DNA of 51,944 nucleotides from JBLNDJ01 sp050261515 (lineage in GTDB: Bacteria; Acidobacteriota; Terriglobia; Bryobacterales; Bryobacteraceae): the NCBI GenBank assembly GCA_050261515.1, contig JBLNDJ010000045.1, positions 1 through 51,944 of the forward strand. The letters run 5' to 3'. A program made the translations under genes and the position numbers. The notes beneath the pieces were generated by a model, which saw nothing but the letters and a program-made list of their open reading frames with translations, searched no databases and had not been told where the DNA came from. This document shows positions 18,501 through 25,655 of the stretch, in pieces (position 1 is the first letter of the stretch; each line of letters begins with the position of its first letter).

Positions 18501-18797
18501 GCTGCTGACTACCTCTTTGAAGCCGGTTTTGGTTACCCGGACCACGTACGTCCCCGCGGACAGCTCCGCGAAGGTATAGGCGCCTGCCGGGTTTGTGTCC
18601 ATGACGCGCTGGACACCCGTGCGCGTCTCCGTAAGCGCGACTTTGGCTTCCGTGACAATGGCGCCGCCGGCGTCAGTCACCAGGCCGGTGATGTTTCCCG
18701 AAAATGTTTGGCCGGTCAGGAAGCCCGGCAAGCCGAGCAGCAGCGCCGGCAGGACCAGCCGGATGGCTGACCGTTTCTCCACTCCCCACATGTTCAT
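15510..18797 (-). CDS. Oar-like TonB-dependent outer-membrane receptor
   Basis: A 1095-residue outer-membrane protein. The start at 18797 has an AGGAG ribosome site just upstream and gives a signal peptide (about 1-29, ending LTGQ). A carboxypeptidase-regulatory-like beta-sandwich spans about 32-112 (GLVTDAGGAIVTEAKV), a plug domain about 120-240, and a long barrel follows, ending in phenylalanine (GARVEF) as barrel proteins do. This architecture is typical of the greatly expanded acidobacterial receptors, presumed to import oligosaccharides or other large nutrients using TonB energy. No SusD-like lipoprotein accompanies it, unlike Bacteroidetes systems. It is the first gene of the minus-strand carbohydrate block and diverges from a membrane regulator that probably controls it. 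No clear TonB box was identified. Confidence 0.9.
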   Translation of the reverse strand: MNMWGVEKRSAIRLVLPALLLGLPGFLTGQTFSGNITGLVTDAGGAIVTEAKVALTETRTGVQRVMDTNPAGAYTFAELSAGTYVVRVTKTGFKEVVSSEITLTPSATARFDAVLTVGDVLERVEVSAQSPTINTENAQLGSILTRDELVNLPTNSRSTMDFRYLSSSNQDGGYIAGQRSSFGYYSIDGVSGMSPAWGAWSGPQMTMSLEAVQDMTQVTATPSAEFGDVATISLTTKSGTNNLHGAGFWDTKNYALDAPDYFSHTKPKGPYRQFFGGSVGGPVYIPHVYNGKNKTFFFFSWEEFIQPGSYTTLASVPSQAMRDGDFSSLLAQGVVIYDPTTGTPFANNSIPASRISAVSSKAQAVKYLPLPNFGPADSFSQNYLDTFPNSHPHYYPTTRVDHNFRDGKDILSARHTFRHQNEDTNMNGLPLYNRTQNRNTTNAYISETHLFSPTVVNEFRVGYSRDFSLRHGLTKGADVINEWGLQLPHLDALKEFYGFPQVNFENFTGLTNDANAGWAQDAMEYLDNVTFSRGKHTIKVGGSYRHYKVNETGGDPSQLFGHTDFTAFGTQNAQGEGGFDYASFLLGIPFRSGTSDRPQNIIVRYGTTAFYVQEDWRVTSRLTVNAGLRWEKTTTPVDQNDMRYAFDPATGNLVVPTQKVIDTLVSPVFPANIPIVTAAQAGFPSRSLLETDQNWGPRLGFAYRLPFKTVIRGGTGLFYTPLLTWGVIDSYAGGPFQLSQSFSNRMVDGAPAFQFPNPYTLFGSGDFAGISIGGLQKKVRTPYTEQWNFTVEKELGSTLVARANYRGHRTLQTLYYADLNQPFVSNNPDNEWNTVYPNFWYVGNGRNGGSEIGHLFEFQLQRKFSKGLSFDVGYTHAKVVTNVRGSDILAWPEYSWDLHRDTGNENGISRHRFVGSAIWDIPFGTGKRYGSGLPKALQYTLGNWETSYIVVLQSGQFRDPSCGSCPDTSYARVWGRPDLVGDPKISNANATRWFDPAAFAIPQFGTLGNSSPGVIVGPGLANFDFGLFKYFPIRENVRLKLKMTATNFFNHPNLGNPNTDITSINAGRITGLTGRGMNGSSNTMRSIMLGARVEF

Positions 18798-18861
18798 CGT
18801 CTCCTCATGTCTGCGATCATTCGAAGCGAGGGCGACCTCAAGCCTTCCTTCTTGCCGGTCC

Positions 18862-18890
18862 AGCATAGAGCCGATCGCACGTCAGCACAA
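18862..18890 (-). promoter_or_regulatory. Sigma-70-type promoter for the TonB-dependent receptor
   Basis: Read on the minus strand, TTGTGC (18885-18890) and TATGCT (18862-18867) are separated by exactly 17 bases. Transcription would start near 18855, giving a leader of about 58 bases before the receptor ATG. Confidence 0.5.
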
Positions 18891-18901
18891 CCAAACAGGG
18901 G

Positions 18902-18952
18902 TGACGTAACGGTTGAGATCCTGTATTCGGGCGCAACGGCGGCGTTACATCA
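18902..18952. promoter_or_regulatory. Inverted repeat, candidate operator for the receptor promoter
   Basis: TGACGTAACG (18902-18911) and CGTTACATCA (18943-18952) are inverted copies matching at 9 of 10 positions. Equivalent points are about 41 bases apart, close to four helical turns. The near half-site lies 12 bases upstream of the receptor's -35 box, where an activator would bind. The neighbouring winged-helix regulator is the obvious candidate partner. Confidence 0.4.
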
Positions 18953-19002
18953 GCCTCTTTTACAAAATTCCGGATTGTTCGCGCCTGTTGTTCCAGCTAC
19001 GG

Positions 19003-19008
19003 TATAGT
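19003..19008 (+). promoter_or_regulatory. -10-like box TATAGT directly ahead of the regulator
   Basis: TATAGT ends 7 bases before the ATG at 19016 (4 before the ATG at 19013), so transcription would begin about at the start codon. No ribosome site and no matching -35 box are visible. This is a weaker example of the leaderless arrangement. Confidence 0.35.
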
Positions 19009-19015
19009 TTTGATG

Positions 19016-21292
19016 ATGGTGAACGGGGCCACGGACGGGCGTGAGCCGTCGGGCCATGCTGCGCCCTCCGGCCATTCGCCGGGCGGGGCGGACGCCGTGT
19101 CCGCCGAGGCGGTCGCGGCGCAACTGGAGCATCTTCTCGCCAGCGACGCGTTCCGGGGCGCGGAACGGCTGAGCCACTTCCTGAAATTCGTGGTCGAGCA
19201 GCGCCTCGCCGGCCACGCCTGCCAGATCAAGGAATCCGTCCTGGCGGTCGAGATCTTCGGCCGCGAGCCCACCTACGACGCCCGCTCCGACTCCGTCGTC
19301 CGCGTGCAGGCGCGGCGGCTGCGCGAAAAGCTAGAAAAGTATTACGACGGAGAGGGCAGGAACGACCGGGTCGTCATTACGCTGCCCAAGGGCGCCTACG
19401 TCCCCGCGTTCTCCCTCCGTTCCGTGCACAACGGCGCTCCCGGGCGCCCGCGGACCGTGCCACTCTGGTTCGTGATCGCCGCCATGTCCGCCTCCGTGGT
19501 GATCACGCTCTCGCTGGCATATTGGATGCTGTCCCGCGGCCGGACCCCGGCCATCCCTCTGCGCCGGCTCACCTCCGACGCCGGCCTGACGTTCCAGCCG
19601 ACGATTTCGGCCGACGGCACTCTTCTGGCTTACTCCACAGATCGAAGCGGCGCCGGCGACCTCGACATCTGGGTGCAGCGCACCTCAGGCGGGCTGCCTC
19701 ACCGTCTTACCGAGGACCCCCGCGACGAGATCGAGCCGTCCTTCTCGCCCGATGGATCGCTGATCGCGTACCGCGCCGAAGGACCCGCGAATGGAATCTA
19801 CACCGTGCCTTCGCTCGGCGGCAAGAGCACGCTGCTGGCGCGCGGCGGCTATCGCCCCCGCTTTTCGCCCCGCGGCGACCGCATCGCCTACTGGATGGGC
19901 GAACGGACGTTCCGCTGGGGGAAGCTCTTCGTCGTCCCCACGACCGGGGGCGCGCCCGTGCAACTGGCGCCCGAGTTTCCCTACGCCGCCTATCCGGTGT
20001 GGTCGCCCGATGGGCGGTACATCGTCTTCGTCGGATGCCCGGGCGGGGACAACGATCTCGACCGGGCGCTGGGACAGAACTGGGACTGGTGGGTGGTGCC
20101 CGCCGCCGGCGGAACTCCCGTCCGCACCGGGGCGCGCAAGGTGTTTGACGCGCACGGATTGACCCCGCCCGAAAGCACCCTGACCTACCGGAGGATTGCA
20201 CCTTACACCTGGACCGCCTCGGGCCACATCATTTTCTCGGCGGCCTCCGGCGACAAGACCAACATCTGGCGCATCGCGATTTCCGGCAGCGCCGGGCAGG
20301 TTCGCGGCGATGCCGAGCAGATCACTTTCAGCACCGGCCGGGAAGACCAGCCCGCGGCCGCCGCCGACGGCACGCTCGTCTACTCGGTCCTGACGTATAA
20401 ATCCGATGTCTGGAGCCTGCCGACCAATGGCGAGACCGGAGAAGCGCGTGGGCCGCTGACCAAGCTCACTTCCAGCTCCGCGAATCACCGGCGCCCCGTC
20501 GTCTCGCGGGATGGCCAGCGCGTAGCGTTTCTCTCCGACCGCAACGGGAACTACGACGTCTGGGTCAAAGATCTGGCCACTGGCGTCGAGAGAGCGCTGA
20601 CGGCAACCCGCGAAGACGAGACTGCGGCGATTCTCTCTCCTGACGGATCCCGGGCGGCTTTCACGTCCGGAAGGCCGATGATGAGCATCTTTCTTGTTCC
20701 GTTCGCGGGCGGCGGTGTTGCGCAACTCTGCTCCTACTGCGGAGAACCGCGGTTCTGGCTGCCCGACGGCAGCGGCCTGCTCTACCAGTGGCGGACTCCT
20801 TCGGGCTTTTCCGCGATCAGCAAAATCAAGCTCTCGGGCGAGTCGCGGATCCTGGTTCAGTCGCGGGAAAGCGCGCTCTATTCGCCCTCCGTCTCGACGG
20901 ACGGCAAGTGGCTGGCGCTCATCGTGCGCACTCCGCCCAGCGACCACCGTGTGGCCCTGGTTCCGCTGCGCGGCGACACGGCCGCCCCGCCCTCCGAGTG
21001 GATCTTCGTAACGGAAAGGGGCCCCTGGATCAACAAGCCGCGCTGGGCGCCCGGAGGAAACCTGATCTACTACGTTTCCGACCGCGACGGCTTTGAGTGC
21101 CTCTGGGCCCGCCGCCTCGATCCAGCCACCAAGCGTCCGATCGGCGAGCCGAAAGCGGTCGTCCACTTCCACAGCGTCCACAATTCGCTCGGCAGCGTTT
21201 ACGACGCCGAATTGTCGGTCGCGAAGGACAAGCTGGTCTTTAACCTGGGCGAAGCCTCCGGCAATATCTGGTTAGCTCCCGCTGTGAACTAA
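19016..21292 (+). CDS. Membrane-bound winged-helix regulator with TolB-like propeller sensor
   Basis: About 758 residues. Residues 30-132 form the acidobacterial winged-helix domain often annotated as CadC-like, with LSHFLKFVVEQRL, SVVRVQARRLREKLEKYY and the wing VITLPKGAYVPAF. One transmembrane helix follows (about 150-172, WFVIAAMSASVVITL). The rest is a PD40/TolB-type propeller in the periplasm, with repeated PDG turns and FLSDRNGNYDVWV blades. The layout mirrors ToxR/CadC one-component regulators: the propeller senses a ligand outside and the winged helix binds DNA inside. Because it diverges from the TonB receptor, it probably controls the carbohydrate block. Start codons TTG 19010, ATG 19013 and ATG 19016 are all possible; 19016 best fits the -10 box. 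The ligand is unknown. Confidence 0.85.
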   Translation: MVNGATDGREPSGHAAPSGHSPGGADAVSAEAVAAQLEHLLASDAFRGAERLSHFLKFVVEQRLAGHACQIKESVLAVEIFGREPTYDARSDSVVRVQARRLREKLEKYYDGEGRNDRVVITLPKGAYVPAFSLRSVHNGAPGRPRTVPLWFVIAAMSASVVITLSLAYWMLSRGRTPAIPLRRLTSDAGLTFQPTISADGTLLAYSTDRSGAGDLDIWVQRTSGGLPHRLTEDPRDEIEPSFSPDGSLIAYRAEGPANGIYTVPSLGGKSTLLARGGYRPRFSPRGDRIAYWMGERTFRWGKLFVVPTTGGAPVQLAPEFPYAAYPVWSPDGRYIVFVGCPGGDNDLDRALGQNWDWWVVPAAGGTPVRTGARKVFDAHGLTPPESTLTYRRIAPYTWTASGHIIFSAASGDKTNIWRIAISGSAGQVRGDAEQITFSTGREDQPAAAADGTLVYSVLTYKSDVWSLPTNGETGEARGPLTKLTSSSANHRRPVVSRDGQRVAFLSDRNGNYDVWVKDLATGVERALTATREDETAAILSPDGSRAAFTSGRPMMSIFLVPFAGGGVAQLCSYCGEPRFWLPDGSGLLYQWRTPSGFSAISKIKLSGESRILVQSRESALYSPSVSTDGKWLALIVRTPPSDHRVALVPLRGDTAAPPSEWIFVTERGPWINKPRWAPGGNLIYYVSDRDGFECLWARRLDPATKRPIGEPKAVVHFHSVHNSLGSVYDAELSVAKDKLVFNLGEASGNIWLAPAVN

Positions 21293-21298
21293 CGGACC

Positions 21299-21845
21299 TC
21301 AGCCCGAAACGGATACGACTCGATCGTAGCACCCGAACGGCGACCGTCCCGCGGGAAACGCCCGGACCGCCGTCGTCCCTCCGGGTTCGCCCCCGTTGCA
21401 CGCGCCGGCCCGCATTTCGTTGCCCCACGGGTAACGCAGATACGCAGGCCCCGCCGCCGCGTGCTGCCATTCCTCTTCCTGCGGCCTTCCGCGATCCATT
21501 CGGCGATTCTCCGCCGGCGTGTCCACGTCCGATGCGGGCTCGCGCCGTGGTTCCGCGCGTCGAGCCCGATGCGCGGGTAGGCGTGCCACAGCACGACAGA
21601 GTCGTACCCGCCGAACACGCGAACGAAGACGGCGCCCACGCGAAATCGCGCCGCAGATAAAGCGCCCCGTCGTATCCCAGCCGCTTGCGAATGTCCGCGC
21701 GCCATACAGCCAGCGCCCGCCGGTACTCCGGCCATAAGCGAGGGTCATCGGGAGCCGGAATGATCGGAAGTGTGAAGTCCTGGCCGCCGGTGCCCGCCCG
21801 CAGCACGCCGGCCGCCGCGCTCGAGAGGAACTCTCTGCGTTGCAT
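21299..21845 (-). pseudogene. Frameshifted, truncated Tat-exported FGE/SUMF1-type gene remnant
   Basis: Three frames must be joined to read one protein. The first gives a Tat signal (MQRREFLSSAAAGVLRAG) and continues to RRDFAWAPSSF. A second frame from about 21625 gives FGGYDSVVLWHAYPRIGLD. A third from about 21545 gives EEEWQHAAAGPAYLRYPWG, then ACNGGEPGGTTAV and RSPFGCYD, the recognisable core of a formylglycine-generating/sulfatase-modifying (SUMF1-like) domain. It then ends abruptly where the usual VGNVWEW motif should follow. An internal deletion plus small indels and loss of the 3' end best explain this. It abuts the 3' end of the regulator gene, consistent with a rearrangement. The intact ancestor probably joined an exported carbohydrate-enzyme-like N-terminus to a C-terminal SUMF1 domain; that part is inferred from memory of related proteins. 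Confidence 0.7.
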
Positions 21846-21900
21846 TTCGGACAACCCTTCTCATGCCTGGGGCTCCCATCCGCAAGACATCGAAAAATGG

Positions 21901-21928
21901 TTGTCAATTTTCTTTTCTTTGCTATTAT
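21901..21928 (+). promoter_or_regulatory. Strong sigma-70-type promoter for the 21965-26468 operon
   Basis: TTGTCA (21901-21906) and TATTAT (21923-21928) are separated by 16 bases in an AT-rich patch that stands out from the GC-rich surroundings. A GGAGG ribosome site at 21950-21954 precedes the ATG at 21965. Confidence 0.65.
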
Positions 21929-21964
21929 CTTTCTTTGTGACTTTCCTATGGAGGCCTTAGTTTA

Positions 21965-23146
21965 ATGAAATTGACTCGCCGACAGCTAGCGGCTGCGACC
22001 CTCGGGTCGGCCGCCGCGATGGGGACAAACGCCTGCTCCCAGGCCAAGAAGGCCGAGAAGCCCGCGCGCAAGGGCCAGCCCCTTGATCTCCAGGATTTCC
22101 AGCCCCGCTCCATGCTCTCGGTTCCGGAGCATCCCGTTGAGCGCGCACGCTTCCCTGTGATCGACGTCCACACGCATCTGTCGTTCGCGGGCAAAGACGG
22201 CGAGCACTTGAACTACAGTGCTACGCCGGAACAACTCCTCCCGGTCATGGACCGCAGGAACATCAAGACGCTCGTCAATCTCACCGGCGGCGTCGCCTCC
22301 ACGGTGAAAGAGAGCGTCCAAAAGTACGATCTCGCTCACCCCGGCCGTTTCATTACGTTTACGCAGCCTTTCTATAACCGCGCCAAGGAGCCCGGTTATC
22401 CGAAGCTCCAGGCCGATCTCATCGAGCGCGCCAAGAACGACGGCGCGCGCGGTCTGAAGATCCTCAAGACGCTCGGCCTGTTCCTGCGCGATCCCGACGG
22501 CAAGCTGGTGAAGGTGGACGATCCACGCTTCGATCCCATGTGGGAAGCCTGCGGCGAGCTAAACCTGCCGGTGGCGATTCACGTCTCCGACCCGGTGGCC
22601 TTCTTCACCCCGATCGACCGCTACAACGAGCGCTTCGAAGAGCTCAACAATCATCCGGATTGGTCTTTCTACGGCAAGGATTTTCCGAGCAACGATGAGC
22701 TCCTCGATGCGCGCGACCGCGTCATTGCGCGGCACCCGCGCACGCAGTTCATCGTGCTCCACTTCGGAAATTATTCGGAAAATCTCGCGCACGTGGCCGA
22801 GCGCATGGACCGCTTCCCGAACTTCCACGTCGAGTTCGCAGCGCGCATCGGCGAGCTCGGCCGCCAGCCGCGCGCCTCGCGCAAGTTCTTCGACAAGTAT
22901 CAGGACCGCATCATGTTCGGCACCGACGCGATCTACAACGGCTACGACACGCCGCAGCAGATCTTCGGCGACGAGCTCTACCGGATCTACTACCGCTTCC
23001 TCGAAACCGAGGACGAGTACTTCGACTACGCGCCCGCGCCGGTTCCGCCGCAGGGGCGGTGGCGGATCTACGGCCTTGGCCTGCCCGACCAGATTCTGCG
23101 CAAGGTGTATTACCAGAACGCGGAGCGCCTGCTGCACCTGGCGTAA
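21965..23146 (+). CDS. Amidohydrolase-2 family lipoprotein
   Basis: A 393-residue metal-dependent hydrolase of the amidohydrolase-2 (TIM-like decarboxylase/lactonase) family. The N-terminus carries a twin-arginine-like TRRQL followed by a hydrophobic run and a lipobox ending at Cys24 (GTNAC), so it is probably a Tat-exported lipoprotein. Metal ligands are visible in VIDVHTHL (His69, His71), a mid-barrel lysine in GLKILKTLG, histidines in AIHVSD and VLHFGN, and the final aspartate in MFGTD. Family members act on sugar lactones or on aromatic and hydroxy-acid carboxylates. It leads a tight operon with two GH109-like proteins and a DeoR regulator, 12 bases before the next gene. A lactonase role in sugar catabolism is plausible but unproven. 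The lipobox codons contain a REP-like 14-mer. Confidence 0.82.
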   Translation: MKLTRRQLAAATLGSAAAMGTNACSQAKKAEKPARKGQPLDLQDFQPRSMLSVPEHPVERARFPVIDVHTHLSFAGKDGEHLNYSATPEQLLPVMDRRNIKTLVNLTGGVASTVKESVQKYDLAHPGRFITFTQPFYNRAKEPGYPKLQADLIERAKNDGARGLKILKTLGLFLRDPDGKLVKVDDPRFDPMWEACGELNLPVAIHVSDPVAFFTPIDRYNERFEELNNHPDWSFYGKDFPSNDELLDARDRVIARHPRTQFIVLHFGNYSENLAHVAERMDRFPNFHVEFAARIGELGRQPRASRKFFDKYQDRIMFGTDAIYNGYDTPQQIFGDELYRIYYRFLETEDEYFDYAPAPVPPQGRWRIYGLGLPDQILRKVYYQNAERLLHLA

Positions 23147-23158
23147 GGAGCGCAAACC

Positions 23159-24391
23159 ATGACGGACCTCGATCGCCGCGGATTGCTCAAAGCGGCGCTG
23201 TTTGCCGGAGCCGCGCTCGAACCGGCGCGCGCCGCGGCGGCAGCCAAGCCGCTGCGGATCGGCTTTGTGGGCATGGGCGCGCGCGGCGCGGCCCTGCTCG
23301 ATCTTGCATTGCGATTCGAAAGCGTCGAGGTCCCGGCGGTTTGCGACATCGATGCGGCGCGCCTGGAGCGCGCACGCAAGCTGGTGGAAAGCCGCGCGGG
23401 CCGAGCGCCCGAAGGTTACGGACGCGGCGAGACGGATTTCCGCCGCTTGTGCGAGCGCGCCGATCTCGATGTCGTTCTGAACGCCACGCCGTGGCAGTGG
23501 CACGCGCCGGTTTCCATAGCGGCGATGAAGGCGGGCAAGCACGCCGCCACCGAAACGCCCGCCGCGGTCACGCTCGAGGAATGCCACGAGCTGGTCGAAG
23601 TATCGGAGAAGACCGGGCGCCACTGCGCGCTGCTTGAAAACGACTGCTACCTGCGCCAGACCCTGCTGGTGCTCAATATGTTTCGCGGCGGCCTGCTCGG
23701 CGAGCCGCTGTTCGCCGAAACCGGCTACTGCCAGGACCTGCGCGCCGCGAGCACGCCCTGGATGCTCGAACACGCCAAACGCCGCAACGGAAACCTGTAT
23801 CCCACGCACGCGATCGGCCCCGTGGCATGGTGGATGGACATCAACCGCGGCGATCGCTTCACGCACCTTGTTTCGATGAGCACGAAGCAGGGACTCGTAA
23901 ACACCACGCTCATCCGGACCGCGCAGGGCCGCACGATCACGCTCTACTACGACACCGGCACGCCGCGGCCGACCGAGAAGCTTACCCGCGTGCAGGGCTC
24001 GAAGGGCGTCTACTCCGGCATGCTGAACAAGGTCTTCGTGGACGGCCGCAGCAACCGGAGCGAGGGCCCCAACTGGCTGCACAATCCCGAGTGGGAAGAC
24101 ATCGCGCCTTACGAGGCCGAGTACGGGCACAAGCTCTGGGCCGAGCACGGAGAGGCGGCCAGCAAGACCGCGCACGGCGGCAGCGACTACATGGTGCTCT
24201 ACCGTCTCATCAAGAACCTGAGCGCGAACCGCGCGCCCGATATCGACGTTTATGACGCCGCCGCCTGGAGCGCGATCGCTCCGCTGTCGGAAGCCTCGGT
24301 CGCGGGCCGGAACCGCATGGTCGAGTTTCCCGATTTCACCGGAGGCCGCTGGAAATCGCGAGCCCCCATCGACCCCGGCGCGCTTGTGTAG
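23159..24391 (+). CDS. Tat-exported Gfo/Idh/MocA protein, GH109-like
   Basis: A 410-residue NAD(P)-binding protein. Its Tat signal (DRRGLLKAALFAGAA) precedes a Rossmann start (IGFVGMGARGAALL) and a C-terminal beta-sheet domain. The segments TPWQWHAP, NLYPTHAIGPVAWW and DINRGDRF match the GH109 group, in which NAD-dependent oxidation at C3 drives hydrolysis of alpha-N-acetylgalactosaminides. The two histidines and neighbouring Tyr in these segments are the best active-site candidates. A GGAG ribosome site lies 8 bases before the ATG. It sits between the amidohydrolase and a paralogue, suggesting stepwise handling of an aminosugar-containing glycan. A simple sugar dehydrogenase is the alternative. 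Tat export fits a protein that folds around NAD before transport. Confidence 0.8.
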   Translation: MTDLDRRGLLKAALFAGAALEPARAAAAAKPLRIGFVGMGARGAALLDLALRFESVEVPAVCDIDAARLERARKLVESRAGRAPEGYGRGETDFRRLCERADLDVVLNATPWQWHAPVSIAAMKAGKHAATETPAAVTLEECHELVEVSEKTGRHCALLENDCYLRQTLLVLNMFRGGLLGEPLFAETGYCQDLRAASTPWMLEHAKRRNGNLYPTHAIGPVAWWMDINRGDRFTHLVSMSTKQGLVNTTLIRTAQGRTITLYYDTGTPRPTEKLTRVQGSKGVYSGMLNKVFVDGRSNRSEGPNWLHNPEWEDIAPYEAEYGHKLWAEHGEAASKTAHGGSDYMVLYRLIKNLSANRAPDIDVYDAAAWSAIAPLSEASVAGRNRMVEFPDFTGGRWKSRAPIDPGALV

Positions 24392-24400
24392 GAGCATGCG

Positions 24401-25651
24401 ATGAGCACACGAAGAGAATTCCTGACAGGCGCGGGCGGGGCAAGGCCGCTGCGGCTCGGCTTCGCCGGAGTCGGCGGGCGAGGCTCCTATCACCTCGACA
24501 CCTGCCTCGGCCTCGGTGCGGAGGTCAAGGCGCTCTGCGACATCAACCCGAATTACCTCTACCGCGCCAAGCGCTACGTCGAAGAAGCCGGCCAGCCCAC
24601 GCCGGCGCTTTACGGCAACGGCCCCGAAGACTGGAAGCGCCTGTGCGAGCGCGACGATCTCGACGTGGTCGTCACGGCCACGCCGTGGCAGTGGCACACG
24701 CCCATCTGCGTTGCGGCCATGAACGCCGGCAAGCACTGCGCCACCGAGGTCCCGGCAGCCCTCACGCTCGAGGAATGCTGGCAGCTCGTCGAAACGTCCG
24801 AAAAGACCGGCAAGCGCTGCATCATGCTCGAGCAGGTCAACTACATCCGCGAGATCCTGCGTATCCTCAACATGGCGCAGCAGGGAGTCTTCGGAGACCT
24901 GCTGCACGCCGCCGGCGGTTACGTGCACGACCTGCGGCTGGTAAAATCGGACCCGGAGCGCGAGCCCTGGCGGATGCAGTTCGAGTTCACGCACAACGCG
25001 AACCTCTACCCGACGCATCCGATCGGCCCCATCTCCTGGTGGCTGGGCATCAACCACGGCGACCGCTTCGAGAACATCGTGTCGATGAGCAGTAAGGCCG
25101 TCTGCAATAAGGCCTACACGGAGATCTACTACGGCGAGCGGCACCCCTACATGCAGATGGCGTTCACTCAGGGGGATTCGAACACGTCGCTGATTTCGAC
25201 CGCGGGCGGCAAGACGGTCACGCTGCACTACGATACGAACACGCCGCATCCGCACACCGGCGAGTTCCGCCTGCAAGGCACGCGGGGCCTGTACTCGGGC
25301 AACCTGCGGAAGATCTATATTGAAGGGCGGAGCGCGAAGCCGCGCGAGTGGGAATCCTTCGGCGAGAGCTACGCCGGGTTCGAGCATCCGCTGTGGCGCT
25401 CGATCGACCCGGCGAAGTACAAGACGGCCCGCGGGCACGGCGGAGGCGCCGACACCGCGGTGATGTGGGAACGGTATTTCAACGCAATCCGCTCCGGAGC
25501 GGAGCCGGATATGACGGTGTACGACGCCGCGACATGGAGCGCGGTGATTCCGCTTACCGCACGATCGGTAGCGGATAACGGCCGCCCGGTTGAATTTCCC
25601 GATTTCACGCGCGGCAAGTGGAAGACTACGCCGCCGGTCAAACTGGTGTAA
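24401..25651 (+). CDS. Gfo/Idh/MocA protein, GH109-like, with shortened Tat signal
   Basis: A 416-residue paralogue of the preceding gene with the same Rossmann fold (LGFAGVGGRGSYHL), TPWQWHTP, NLYPTHPIGPISWW and GINHGDRF segments. It begins MSTRREFLTGAGGA and passes directly into the Rossmann domain: the twin arginines are there but the hydrophobic core and cleavage site are missing. It is therefore probably cytoplasmic or poorly exported. It has an AGGAG ribosome site 6 bases upstream and follows the previous gene by 9 bases. An insertion relative to its paralogue around YTEIYYGERHPYMQM may alter substrate choice. The division between a periplasmic and a cytoplasmic enzyme may be functional: one acts on the glycan, the other on the imported product. 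Confidence 0.8.
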   Translation: MSTRREFLTGAGGARPLRLGFAGVGGRGSYHLDTCLGLGAEVKALCDINPNYLYRAKRYVEEAGQPTPALYGNGPEDWKRLCERDDLDVVVTATPWQWHTPICVAAMNAGKHCATEVPAALTLEECWQLVETSEKTGKRCIMLEQVNYIREILRILNMAQQGVFGDLLHAAGGYVHDLRLVKSDPEREPWRMQFEFTHNANLYPTHPIGPISWWLGINHGDRFENIVSMSSKAVCNKAYTEIYYGERHPYMQMAFTQGDSNTSLISTAGGKTVTLHYDTNTPHPHTGEFRLQGTRGLYSGNLRKIYIEGRSAKPREWESFGESYAGFEHPLWRSIDPAKYKTARGHGGGADTAVMWERYFNAIRSGAEPDMTVYDAATWSAVIPLTARSVADNGRPVEFPDFTRGKWKTTPPVKLV

Positions 25652-25655
25652 TGCG

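Noticed and set aside
22559..25438. A 959-codon open frame on the minus strand
   Set aside because: Antisense to the amidohydrolase and GH109-like genes, no recognisable domain, low-complexity composition; a codon-bias artefact.
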